A DNA stretch of 64,000 bases, taken from NCBI RefSeq assembly GCF_900156105.1, contig NZ_FTMS01000001.1, forward strand, positions 301,036 to 365,035. The letters run 5' to 3'. The notes under the pieces are model-generated. The model saw only the letters and a list, made by a program, of their open reading frames with translations. It was not told where the DNA came from and did no database searches. The stretch is from Alkalispirochaeta americana. GTDB lineage: Bacteria > Spirochaetota > Spirochaetia > DSM-27196 > Alkalispirochaetaceae. Position numbers and translations under genes: made by a program. Each line of letters begins with the position of its first letter. The first letter of the stretch is position 1. Of the stretch, positions 51,831-58,573 are shown piece by piece.

Positions 51831-53339
51831 ATGATAAAGCATGTTCGGCTGGCACTGCTGGTGGTTGCCGTGGCCCTTGGTGTCGGGGCAGGAAACCTTT
51901 TTGCCCAGGCAATGACAACCCTGGAGTTGCACAGTAACGTTCGGGGTGCCGAGGTGTATATTAATGACAGGCTCGTGGGGGAGGCCGATCCGGTTTTCTC
52001 CATGCGTTTGCGCAGCAGGGGCTATTCCCTGCGAGTTACCGCGCCGGGCCACGAGGACTTCACCTCGTCGATCCGCCTCCAGGGCCCCCGTCAGGAGCTT
52101 CGGGTGGAGCTTGTGCCGCTGGCTGGAACAGCAACAAAGCCCCCGCCGGAGCCTCAGCCCGACCCTGCCCCGGCTACCCCTCCGCCCCCGGCAGATCCGG
52201 GTGTGGCCGTTACCTTTCACTGGCACGCAGCGGACACGGCCGATATCTACATTAACGGCGTGGCCCTGCGGGAGTTTTCTCCGCCCTACGCCACTCGCCG
52301 CGACGAGGCCCCGCTCATGCCCTTTCAGCACTCGGGAACCCTCCGGGATGGTGATGTGATCACCGTGGGGACGCGCCGGGGCGGAAGTTTCGGGTTCATG
52401 ATGGCCGTGGTGGATCAGCAGGGACGCGTTCTGGTTCGGACAGACCGGAACTGGCAGTACTATGATCCCGCCGGTTCAGGGAACTGGTACAACCCCTCCT
52501 TTGCCGAGCCCCGCCTCCGGGGGAGCGTGGGGGTAAATCCCAGCCCCTGGGGAAACCAGCGGCATCTGGTGAGCAACTACGGGCCGGGGATCGAGTCGAT
52601 CTACTCGCCCTCTACCTCGGACAGACGAGCCTACCTCTACTATCGGGTTTCCCTGGGCCGGGAGGCTCCCCGGGTTGCCGAGGAGCCGGCTGCAACCGCA
52701 CCCTCCCGGGATGCGCCCTCGTCCCCTGGGGTTCAATCGGGTGTATCGGTGAGTTCCGGGGGCTTCTTTCTGGGGCGTTACCGCATGGGGCTCAGTGTCA
52801 ATCGGCCCAGGGTTGAAGGGTCAATACTGGATTTTCGTGGCGACGGGACCTTTCAGGTGATCTCCCGGGGGCCTCACGATGGTCATCTGGCTTCGTCGGG
52901 CCGGTGGCATCTCTCGGACGATGTCTTTAGTCCTGGTGATCCCCGGGGGCCTGGGGTTGTAGTGGACTTTGAGGGGGGAGGATTTTTCGGTTCCCAAGCA
53001 CAGTTGGTGGGCCAGGGTTTGTCCTACTATCACCATGTTGTGGGCGACGGGATGCTCTATCTCATCAAGGAGATCGAATGGGATGTCACGGGAGAATGGA
53101 TGAACGACGGCCAGAGCGGGGGCTTCCGGTTCCATAGCGACGGGACCTTTGATCGCTATAGCTTGCATTATCCCGAGCGGTGGCGGCGTGAGACCACGAG
53201 CCGCTGGACCACGGCGGGTAATATGATCGTTTCCATGCCGGAAGGAAGAGTTCTGCTTCTTCTGGAGGACCCGGGGACGGCCTACAACGTGGACCGCAAC
53301 AACCGGAAGGGGACGATTCGGTATAGCCATACTCCGTAA
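51831..53339 (+). CDS. Secreted PEGA-like protein of unknown function
   Basis: 502 residues with a signal peptide (LALLVVAVALGVGAGNLFA). Residues about 28-95 form one PEGA-type repeat (HSNVRGAEVYINDRLVGEAD, YSLRVTAPGHEDFTSSIRL). A proline-rich linker (PPPEPQPDPAPATPPPP) follows, then a beta-rich part with an YINGVALREFSPPY strand, and a C-terminal half with repeated SDGTF-type turns (FRGDGTFQVIS, FHSDGTFDRYS). AAGGAG precedes the ATG. It belongs with the divergent PEGA/lipoprotein pair by content. Function unknown. Confidence 0.8.
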   Translation: MIKHVRLALLVVAVALGVGAGNLFAQAMTTLELHSNVRGAEVYINDRLVGEADPVFSMRLRSRGYSLRVTAPGHEDFTSSIRLQGPRQELRVELVPLAGTATKPPPEPQPDPAPATPPPPADPGVAVTFHWHAADTADIYINGVALREFSPPYATRRDEAPLMPFQHSGTLRDGDVITVGTRRGGSFGFMMAVVDQQGRVLVRTDRNWQYYDPAGSGNWYNPSFAEPRLRGSVGVNPSPWGNQRHLVSNYGPGIESIYSPSTSDRRAYLYYRVSLGREAPRVAEEPAATAPSRDAPSSPGVQSGVSVSSGGFFLGRYRMGLSVNRPRVEGSILDFRGDGTFQVISRGPHDGHLASSGRWHLSDDVFSPGDPRGPGVVVDFEGGGFFGSQAQLVGQGLSYYHHVVGDGMLYLIKEIEWDVTGEWMNDGQSGGFRFHSDGTFDRYSLHYPERWRRETTSRWTTAGNMIVSMPEGRVLLLLEDPGTAYNVDRNNRKGTIRYSHTP

Positions 53340-53494
53340 CGCCTTGGGCCCCCCCGAGGGGGCCAGGGGATGGAATCACGCCGGAGCCGAGGACGGTTCC
53401 GGCGCAAAGAGACCACGCCACAGCTGTTGCCGTGGCGCGGGTTATCTGATCAGGATGTGGAAGGGATATGTCCGGTTTTGGTGGATGGTTGAAC

Positions 53495-53520
53495 AAGCCC
53501 TCTGATTGCAAGGGCTTTTC
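53495..53520 (+). terminator. Weak intrinsic terminator beside attL
   Basis: 7-bp stem AAGCCCT / AGGGCTT, followed by TTTT. It can end rightward transcription before the mobile element. Before integration it would have been just downstream of tRNA-Asp on the other strand. A GC hairpin (GGCCCCC / GGGGGCC, 53347-53364) lies closer to the gene. Confidence 0.5.
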
Positions 53521-53522
53521 GG

Positions 53523-53569
53523 AACGGGAGTGACGGGGATCGAACCCGCGATCTCCGGCTTGACAGGCC
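53523..53569. repeat. attL: 47-bp copy of the tRNA-Asp 3' half
   Basis: Identical to 60056-60102. It covers the anticodon loop to the 3' end of tRNA-Asp plus two bases. After 53569 the sequence leaves the tRNA, so this copy is not a functional tRNA; it is the displaced end left by integration. Confidence 0.93.
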
Positions 53570-53667
53570 AGCCTTATCCCTTTTTCAGTCTATACCCTTA
53601 TGCGTAACTATAACACTGGTATAGGCTTGTGTCAAACTGATATAGAACGGCATACACAAAAATATGA

Positions 53668-53703
53668 TCTCAGACTAGCTATGAATCTCAGAACTGATCT
53701 CAG
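53668..53703. repeat. TCTCAG repeats near attL
   Basis: TCTCAG at 53668, 53686 and 53698 (18 and 12 bases apart), two of them within TGATCTCAGAC. The same motif is paired at 12-bp spacing near attR (59978/59990). They could be integrase arm-type sites. Confidence 0.6.
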
Positions 53704-53722
53704 ACGAAATCGGGGGGGTAGG

Positions 53723-53902
53723 TTATTTCAACCGGCGGAGGATCACCGAGATCCGCTGGCGCAGTGCTTTGTTGAAGGTGATAAACAGGGAGTCGGGAAG
53801 ATCCTCGCCGATGATCAAGTAGTCAGCGAGTAGATCCGTTACCGTCGCCTCGATCGAGTCCGCGAATGCTTCCACTGCTTCACGGTCGTCGCTGTTGGTC
53901 AT
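53723..53902 (-). CDS. Small element protein, unknown
   Basis: 59 residues, MTNSDDREAVEAFADSIEAT at the start and LFITFNKALRQRISVILRRLK-like basic end (helical, acidic then basic). No family recognised and no clear Shine-Dalgarno sequence, but codon use and position behind the capsid gene support a real gene. It is the last gene of the leftward module. The remaining sequence from 53570 to 53722 holds the TCTCAG repeats and no other gene. Confidence 0.55.
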   Translation of the reverse strand: MTNSDDREAVEAFADSIEATVTDLLADYLIIGEDLPDSLFITFNKALRQRISVILRRLK

Positions 53903-53917
53903 GTTGAAAAAGATGGC

Positions 53918-53950
53918 CCCCCGGCTGGAAAGGAGCGAAACAGCCGGGGG
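53918..53950 (-). other. Hairpin after the capsid gene
   Basis: 10-bp stem CCCCCGGCTG / CAGCCGGGGG with a 13-base loop. On the minus strand a run of five T follows about 8 bases later. It may partly terminate or stabilise the capsid mRNA before the last small gene. Confidence 0.55.
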
Positions 53951-54019
53951 ACCGGGAAAGGGATAACATGGCTATACGAACCCCGCCGGATCTCCCGGCG
54001 GGGAAGGCCTACGTAATCA

Positions 54020-54874
54020 TCAGTCGCCGCTGGGCTCCGTGGCCTCGTCACACGTCGCAACGGCAATCGTAGCCGCTCTAGTGACCCGCGCGCCGTATAC
54101 CGCCAGCCCTCGCATTATATCCGCGAACTGTTTCGGGTGCCGGAGCATCTCGGTTTTGTTGATCGCCAGCGCCCAGGTAGCAGAAATCTTGCTACCGGCG
54201 ACGATCTTCCACTTGTCACCGGAGGTGTTCGGTGTCTGGTGAGACATCAGGACATCGAATCCAGCGTACCGCGCTACCAAACCCTCCGCCAGTTCACCGG
54301 CGTTGTCGGTGCTGTCGGCAATGTTCGCCGTCACCAGGTCCTCCACGAACCACGGGGGAACGATCACGAACCGCCCTGACCGGGGGGTTTTCGCATCGTC
54401 CAGCTTCCGTGCTATCAACCGGAGTGTTTCACCAACGTTCACACTGTTGATATCCAGCGGGGTGGTTTCGTCGCCCAGGTCATCGGTGATCGCCCCGCCG
54501 GCGGCAAGGACCCCGCCCAGGTAATCATCGATCGTTGCCTGTAGCTGGAACGCCGCTTCACGGGCATAGGCGGCCATGATTGCCGGTTTCGCCATTGCCG
54601 CGTCGATATCATCGATCACCACGTTGAAATACTTTTGCTGGTCGATCGTCATGGTCTGGGACGCGTCGTCTACCTCTTCTTCGTCCATGTCGGTGTAGGT
54701 CATGTAATCCTTTACGGTGACCGCACCGATCGAAGGGATCTTGACCGCGTTGCCCGGTACTACGTCGCCCAGGTAATCCTCGTTGAACGCGCGTGCGTAA
54801 ACCAGATTCTCCCGGAGACTCTCAAGAATCGCCTGCCCGACGATCGTCGGGATTGTATGTGCACTCAGTGGCAT
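54020..54874 (-). CDS. Phage major capsid (coat) protein
   Basis: 284 residues. The layout matches HK97-fold coat proteins of the P22 gp5-like group: an N-terminal segment (HTIPTIVGQAILESLRENLVYARAFNEDY), then VVPGNAVKIPSIGAVTVKDY, a spine helix region (YAREAAFQLQATIDDYLGGVL), and the peripheral part with SGRFVIVPPWFVEDLV and GFDVLMSHQTPN, ending with HPKQFADIMRGLAVYGARVTR. It starts 2 bases after the scaffold-like gene, the normal scaffold-capsid order. Full length, with no frameshift. Confidence 0.85.
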   Translation of the reverse strand: MPLSAHTIPTIVGQAILESLRENLVYARAFNEDYLGDVVPGNAVKIPSIGAVTVKDYMTYTDMDEEEVDDASQTMTIDQQKYFNVVIDDIDAAMAKPAIMAAYAREAAFQLQATIDDYLGGVLAAGGAITDDLGDETTPLDINSVNVGETLRLIARKLDDAKTPRSGRFVIVPPWFVEDLVTANIADSTDNAGELAEGLVARYAGFDVLMSHQTPNTSGDKWKIVAGSKISATWALAINKTEMLRHPKQFADIMRGLAVYGARVTRAATIAVATCDEATEPSGD

Positions 54875-54876
54875 AT

Positions 54877-55431
54877 TTAGTCCTTCAGGCCCATTGCTTT
54901 ACGGAACTCGGAAACATCTGCGTCGTCGAACTCGCGGAAGGTCGTTGAGCTTCCACGGGCGCCGCCGCCGCTGTTGTGGGGAGCCAGCAGGAAGTTCTTT
55001 GCTTCCTCGCTGCTACTCCACCGGGTCAGGTATTCCCGTAGGGAGATACTTTCCTCATTCTCAAGCAAGAAGTCCTTTGCTGTTTCTTTGGATACGTGAG
55101 GTTCGCGATGCTGGCCGTCGGCCTTTACCTCAGCGTCAATCCGAGAGCTCAGCATCGTTCGTGCTACCTCGCTCATCGTAGGAACAACGTTCCTGCTTAC
55201 GAACCCGTCAATCTCACGATTGACCAGGGTAGAACGAATCGCGTCACGCTCCGCCTGGAGCAGCCCGGAAGTGTCGTTGACCTTCTGGGTCGCCTCGGTC
55301 AGTCGCTCGGAGAGCTCCCGATTCTTGGCTAGCAATTCGTCTCTTTTTGCCAGAAGGGGAGCCTTCAGCCCGTTGAGCCAGGCCGCCCCTTCGTTGGTTT
55401 CTATCCATGATTCCAGTTCTTTCGGGTCCAT
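54877..55431 (-). CDS. Putative capsid scaffolding protein
   Basis: 184 residues from ATG 55431, which has a strong GGGAGGGG upstream; the longer frame is not needed. Residues about 20-65 are a charged coiled coil (LLAKRDELLAKNRELSERLTEATQ). The C-terminal part is acidic with an SSTTFREFDDADVSEFRKAM end. Size, helical content and the place directly before the coat gene are those of scaffold proteins. The family itself was not recognised, so the call rests mainly on context. Confidence 0.65.
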   Translation of the reverse strand: MDPKELESWIETNEGAAWLNGLKAPLLAKRDELLAKNRELSERLTEATQKVNDTSGLLQAERDAIRSTLVNREIDGFVSRNVVPTMSEVARTMLSSRIDAEVKADGQHREPHVSKETAKDFLLENEESISLREYLTRWSSSEEAKNFLLAPHNSGGGARGSSTTFREFDDADVSEFRKAMGLKD

Positions 55432-55445
55432 CTGATCCCCTCCCG

Positions 55446-55463
55446 TCTCAGTTCCGATCTCAG
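55446..55463. repeat. TCTCAG pair upstream of the scaffold gene
   Basis: TCTCAG at 55446 and 55458, 12 bases apart, 15 bases upstream of the scaffold ATG on the minus strand. The same spacing recurs at 58040/58052 and 59978/59990. Possibly a regulator site controlling the capsid genes. Confidence 0.55.
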
Positions 55464-55516
55464 TATTTACCGGACCGGTTATGTAATTCCCGCTCTGGCA
55501 ACACGTTGCTTCCGGC

Positions 55517-55541
55517 GTCACCGGCCTTCAGCGCCGGTGAC
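55517..55541. other. Palindrome copy 1 (GTCACCGGC arms)
   Basis: Perfect 9-bp arms GTCACCGGC / GCCGGTGAC with a 7-base loop, between the 55587 gene and the scaffold gene. Nearly the same arms occur at 58128-58150. Confidence 0.65.
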
Positions 55542-55586
55542 CCTATGCTGTGAAGACGGCTGCGCCTTCCCGTGGACAAGCAACGG

Positions 55587-55907
55587 TCAGAACCATCCTT
55601 CTGCCCCCCCAGGTCTCCCCCTTTGGTGACATGCGGCAGCTCTGGCGTCCCATTTTGCTGGTGTTTCCTTAGGCCCGACATGGATAACACCGGAGCCCCT
55701 GAGAAACACCGGACGAGGTCCGTCGTCATACCGGGAGCCTTTCAACGTTAAGATCCGGTCTCTGGGCTCCGTTTTCGGGATTTTCTCCAATACCTTCCCT
55801 CCGATCTCGATTGTTTCACATTCCTCATGGATAACAATCAATCGCAGGGGGAGGTTTTCAGGTCGGCAAAGTTGTCGGTGTAGTGCGAGAACCTTTGCTT
55901 TTCTCAT
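55587..55907 (-). CDS. Small element protein, unknown
   Basis: 106 residues: MRKAKVLALHRQLCRPENLP, then LRLIVIHEECETIEIGGKVLEKIP and a Gly/Pro-rich end. No family recognised. The ATG overlaps the stop of the upstream gene (ATGA), so the two are translationally coupled. The last 30 residues have a different composition and could be a poorly conserved tail. Between its stop and the scaffold gene lie a palindrome and a TCTCAG pair. Confidence 0.6.
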   Translation of the reverse strand: MRKAKVLALHRQLCRPENLPLRLIVIHEECETIEIGGKVLEKIPKTEPRDRILTLKGSRYDDGPRPVFLRGSGVIHVGPKETPAKWDARAAACHQRGRPGGAEGWF

Positions 55908-56173
55908 CGGTCGCCCCGATTTAAGCGCTCTTCGATCTCCTGAAGCCGGTCTTCAATCTCGCTCTCCTTCTCTAGTCGGAGAGCTCCCAGGTACTGAGAC
56001 AGCCCCCATACCAGTTGCCGGTACTCGTCCTGGCTAATCGTGCCCCGCGCGTACTCCCGGAGCACTCGCGCGAACGTCTGGCGCGTGCTCGCCACGCTCC
56101 GGAGCCTGAGGGCAAAGGGGACCCCCCGGCTCTGCTTCCTGTTGTTCTGTTCCGTCAAAACGCTATCACTCAT
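55904..56173 (-). CDS. Small coiled-coil element protein, unknown
   Basis: 89 residues from ATG 56173; the frame extends upstream to 56272 but GAGGCG suits 56173. The sequence is helical: RQTFARVLREYARGTISQDEYRQLVW followed by a charged coiled coil (EKESEIEDRLQEIEERLNRG). Small proteins of this style are common in phage early regions; function is unknown. Coupled to the next gene by ATGA. Confidence 0.65.
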   Translation of the reverse strand: MSDSVLTEQNNRKQSRGVPFALRLRSVASTRQTFARVLREYARGTISQDEYRQLVWGLSQYLGALRLEKESEIEDRLQEIEERLNRGDR

Positions 56174-56268
56174 AGTCCATCGCCTCGTTTCGGACTTTCG
56201 GCAAGGAACCGACCCGGCGGATACCGAGTTGTTCCGTGCTAAAAGTATTACGTTGTAATACCATTTCG

Positions 56269-56379
56269 TCAACCGCTATTTGTTATCTTTGGCATCTTTC
56301 CACGCATCCGCGGGGTGGCGAACTCCCGGAATGGTGCCGTTGAAACCTCCTTTCGATTGCCCAGTTCTGTGTCAGTCAT
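56269..56379 (-). CDS. Possible 36-residue peptide gene
   Basis: A short frame, MTDTELGNRKEVSTAPFREF at the start and basic at the end, directly after a strong AGGAGGAGG ribosome site. It sits in the 271-base gap between two element genes. It may be a real small protein or a leader; the evidence is the ribosome site alone. Confidence 0.35.
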   Translation of the reverse strand: MTDTELGNRKEVSTAPFREFATPRMRGKMPKITNSG

Positions 56380-56416
56380 GACCTCCTCCTCCCGTTTCCG
56401 GCTATGCCGGTATTTT

Positions 56417-56439
56417 CAACCTGGTCGCTGACCAGGTTG
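56417..56439. other. 10-bp perfect hairpin in the element
   Basis: CAACCTGGTC / GACCAGGTTG with a 3-base loop, just after the end of the 56445 gene on the minus strand. No T-tract on that strand. Next to it is a short CCGGC / GCCGG stem. Confidence 0.6.
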
Positions 56440-56444
56440 GTTTC

Positions 56445-56933
56445 TCAGTTATCCGCGCTCCGTGTTGTCAGTTCTGCATTGACCTGGACGGCTGCGGTCG
56501 TCTCTGAGGAACCAGGCAGTTTCACTCCGAACTTTCCCGCGATCTCTGGTGTGGTTGCGTTGATGGGATACTCGGTCCAGTCTTCGGCCCGGACGTCCTG
56601 CCCGCATCGGGCACACAGGTAGGTTTTCTGCTGCAAGGGTCCATCAGAGATCATCGTTCCACCCTTGTCGGGGAAGCATCGGCAGGCGAACCCGCGCCAG
56701 TCATATCTCTTGGTCTGCCGGCCCCGCACGCCCCCCCAGGCATCGTGGAGCTCCTTGATGCCGGGTAAGGTTTTATATCTGGCCGAGATTGTCCGAACGA
56801 CCTCAGCGAAGAGCAGCGGCAAATCAGTTTCAGGAACTTTTCTAACAATCCATTGCTCAATCACGTCTGAAGCCTCGCCGAATTCTTTGCCGTAATAGCC
56901 TTCGAGTTTTCGTATGAACTGTGCGGTTGTCAT
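56445..56933 (-). CDS. Replication-module protein, possible helicase-loader type
   Basis: 162 residues. The helical N-terminus (MTTAQFIRKLEGYYGKEFGE, IEQWIVRKVPETDLPLLFAE, LPGIKELHDAW) resembles in layout the small helicase loaders/inhibitors of phages (G39P-like). The middle holds cysteines (FACRCF, CARCGQD) that could bind zinc. Its ATG overlaps the stop of the replication gene by one base (TGATG), so the two are coupled. The loader idea is inference from position and helix pattern. Confidence 0.6.
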   Translation of the reverse strand: MTTAQFIRKLEGYYGKEFGEASDVIEQWIVRKVPETDLPLLFAEVVRTISARYKTLPGIKELHDAWGGVRGRQTKRYDWRGFACRCFPDKGGTMISDGPLQQKTYLCARCGQDVRAEDWTEYPINATTPEIAGKFGVKLPGSSETTAAVQVNAELTTRSADN

Positions 56934-57403
56934 CAGCTGTCCTCCGGTAACAATTCAAATGGGATGTAATCATCCCCCCTGTCTGGGGGCGTTATGGTTA
57001 CGTTCTCTGGGAAACGTTCGAGGCTCAGATTGAGCCTACTACGAGGCTCAGATTGAGCCGACAAGCGTTCAGATTGAGCCGACAAAGGTTTTTCTTGTAG
57101 GTTCAGATTGAGCCGACTACGAGACGGAGGAACGACCAGATATCGGTTGACTGTGCGTCCTTGGCCGTGCTCGATTCGTATCAGTTGGTGCTTTTCAAGC
57201 TCCGGTAAAGCGCGAACTACGGTCGCCCTCCCGATGCCGCCGGTCCTGGCGATCGTATCAATCCCGGGGTACGCGTAGCCGTCCGCGTCCACGAAACTGA
57301 CAAGCGCCAGGTAGGTTATGATCTCCCGTTGCTTCAGCTGGTGGGTAGAGAGTGATTTCATCATCTCGGCAAACCCCTTCCGGTTTAACCAGTCCCAGGA
57401 CAT
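56933..57403 (-). CDS. Winged-helix replication initiator with internal iterons
   Basis: 156 residues. Residues about 20-95 are a winged helix (LKQREIITYLALVSFVDADGYAYPG, IDTIARTGGIGRATVVRALPELEKHQLIRI), like HTH_36 domains of phage and plasmid replication proteins. Residues about 97-135 are low-complexity with repeated SRLNL and LSAQSE, because the DNA there is four copies of an iteron-like palindrome. The acidic C-terminus ends DDYIPFELLPEDS. Lambda O has the same design: initiator N-domain with origin iterons inside its gene. Confidence 0.75.
   Translation of the reverse strand: MSWDWLNRKGFAEMMKSLSTHQLKQREIITYLALVSFVDADGYAYPGIDTIARTGGIGRATVVRALPELEKHQLIRIEHGQGRTVNRYLVVPPSRSRLNLNLQEKPLSAQSERLSAQSEPRSRLNLSLERFPENVTITPPDRGDDYIPFELLPEDS
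57022..57114. repeat. Four iteron-like palindromes (putative replication origin)
   Basis: Two copies of GGCTCAGATTGAGCC (57022-57036, 57045-57059) and two variants ending TTCAGATTGAGCC (57066-57080, 57100-57114). Each is an inverted repeat GGCTCA-GAT-TGAGCC or close to it. Starts are 23, 21 and 34 bases apart. They lie within the replication gene. Confidence 0.75.
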
Positions 57404-57410
57404 GAGCGCC

Positions 57411-57590
57411 TCATTTCGGCGCTACGGTATTCCGGGAAATGAATTCCTCAATCTGGCTCTCCCGGATCATGGACCGGCCGCCGATCTTGACGTATTCGAT
57501 CTTCCCCCGGGATACCCACACGTACAACGTGGCCGGCTTGATCCGGAGTTGCTCTGCAGCCTCCGGTATGGTCAACAAACGGTCAGACAT
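57411..57590 (-). CDS. Excisionase-like helix-turn-helix protein
   Basis: 59 residues: MSDRLLTIPEAAEQLRIKPA, TLYVWVSRGKIEYVKIGGRS and MIRESQIEEFISRN. This is the MerR-like HTH_17 excisionase/AlpA pattern. GGGAGGGGAACGCC provides the ribosome site. Such proteins bend att DNA or regulate the element's early genes. It lies between the ribbon-helix-helix gene and the replication gene. Confidence 0.85.
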   Translation of the reverse strand: MSDRLLTIPEAAEQLRIKPATLYVWVSRGKIEYVKIGGRSMIRESQIEEFISRNTVAPK

Positions 57591-57613
57591 GGCGTTCCCC
57601 TCCCAGGGTTCAA

Positions 57614-57946
57614 TTACTCAGAATCCGAGTTACGTAGTTGCCGTTCGATTTCGTCTTGAAGGTCCAGAAAGCGATTCTTCGCGGTTTCGTCGAAGGCATC
57701 AGGAAGGCCATGCTCCCCGGCTTCGTGAAGTGCAAGAACCTTGTCGTAGTACCGTATCGTAGTTACTGCTTGTCTCGGGTTCTCGATCAGATCAAGTCGA
57801 AGACTATTGATTCCGGTCATGAGCATGTACCTCATGATCTTCTGTGAGCTCTCGCCGGTTAGCTTGGCGAAACGATCGATCTCGTCTTTCATTGCCTTGG
57901 TCATCCGAAGATTTACTTGCGTCAAAAATGTTTTCTGTTCACCCAT
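57614..57946 (-). CDS. Ribbon-helix-helix DNA-binding protein
   Basis: 110 residues from ATG 57946 (GGGAGGAACCTG before it). Residues about 8-50 show the strand and two helices of the Arc/CopG fold (TQVNLRMTKAMKDEIDRFAKLTGESSQKIMRYMLMTGI, read in parts). The remainder is helical and acidic. As first gene behind the leftward promoter, it is a candidate autorepressor of the replication/capsid module. The TCTCAG pair upstream could be its operator (inference). Confidence 0.72.
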   Translation of the reverse strand: MGEQKTFLTQVNLRMTKAMKDEIDRFAKLTGESSQKIMRYMLMTGINSLRLDLIENPRQAVTTIRYYDKVLALHEAGEHGLPDAFDETAKNRFLDLQDEIERQLRNSDSE

Positions 57947-57975
57947 CAGGTTCCTCCCGGGAATAATATAAAGAG

Positions 57976-58005
57976 GATATATCATGAGTCTATATAGGCT
58001 GTCAA
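57976..58005 (-). promoter_or_regulatory. Leftward promoter of the replication/capsid module
   Basis: Minus strand: consensus TTGACA (58000-58005), an 18-base spacer and TATATC (57976-57981), in an AT-rich stretch. The leader is about 25 bases. Confidence 0.7.
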
Positions 58006-58039
58006 TACCTATGCTGATATTTATATCCTGGACTAACAA

Positions 58040-58057
58040 CTTCTCAGATCCGGTCTC
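58040..58057. repeat. TCTCAG pair upstream of the leftward promoter
   Basis: TCTCAG at 58040 and 58052, 12 bases apart; the second is within the palindrome CCGGTCTCAGACCGG. It lies about 35 bases upstream of the -35 element. Confidence 0.6.
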
Positions 58058-58100
58058 AGACCGGCGGGGGCGGGAAGGGGGTAATTCCTTGTGTGCAATA

Positions 58101-58124
58101 AAAAAGGGACCCTGGTGGGTCCCT
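58101..58124 (-). terminator. Terminator of the integrase module
   Basis: 8-bp stem AGGGACCC / GGGTCCCT with a TGGT loop; on the minus strand it runs into a T-run of about six. It ends the leftward transcript of the integrase genes before the module promoter at 57976-58005. Confidence 0.8.
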
Positions 58125-58127
58125 GGG

Positions 58128-58150
58128 TCACCGGCTTTCTGAGCCGGTGA
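58128..58150. other. Palindrome copy 2 (TCACCGGC arms)
   Basis: Perfect arms TCACCGGC / GCCGGTGA with a 7-base loop, beside the terminator. The arms repeat those at 55517-55541. Confidence 0.65.
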
Positions 58151-58216
58151 TTATACAATTCTTTTATATATCTCTACTTTTGCCACCGTCATAATTATTT
58201 CCACCCCCCCGGAGTT

Positions 58217-58573
58217 TCAACCGGTGCCGGGAAACTGTAGAATGTTATCCGGCGGGTCCTCGTCGGACAATTGTCGCCTTTCCCATTCTTCCTCATCTTT
58301 CAGCCTTCGGTATGCAGGGTGAGATTTCGTAATTCGGCGCATCACGCCGATTGGATAATCACTGAATTCATCGATGCACGTTTCTATAAGCCAGCGGATA
58401 ACCCTGTTCCGTTCGTGGTTGAATTCCGCCTCGGTGAACGATCGAGGGCATAGGCCTTTTTGCTTACTATCGATATTGTCTGCTTTAATGCCGCGATGAA
58501 TGAGGTTTTCAAACTCTTCCAGATCGTCTTTGCTCATCGAAATATGAATGGTTTTGGTCTTTTCGTGTTTCAT
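58217..58573 (-). CDS. Element protein, possibly ribbon-helix-helix type
   Basis: 118 residues from ATG 58573, which overlaps the integrase stop (ATGA); the same frame is open upstream through the integrase gene but only as a shadow. The N-terminus KTIHISMSKDDLEEFENLI and the later helix NRVIRWLIETCIDEF suggest a small DNA-binding protein. The C-terminus is Glu/Asp/Pro-rich. It may modulate integration or immunity (inference). The 58151-58216 stretch downstream is AT-rich and holds nothing recognisable. Confidence 0.68.
   Translation of the reverse strand: MKHEKTKTIHISMSKDDLEEFENLIHRGIKADNIDSKQKGLCPRSFTEAEFNHERNRVIRWLIETCIDEFSDYPIGVMRRITKSHPAYRRLKDEEEWERRQLSDEDPPDNILQFPGTG

Noticed and set aside
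53523..53603. A second tRNA-Asp gene
   Set aside because: Only the 3' half from the anticodon loop onward matches (47 bp). The 5' half is absent and the sequence diverges at 53570, so it is the att remnant.
55460..55729. 89-codon leftward frame between element genes
   Set aside because: It overlaps the 55587-55907 gene in another frame, contains the palindrome and the sequence near it, and has no ribosome site.
57022..57114. CRISPR-like array
   Set aside because: Repeats are only 15 bp, palindromic, and separated by 6-19 bases; they lie in a coding gene with no cas genes nearby. Iterons explain them better.
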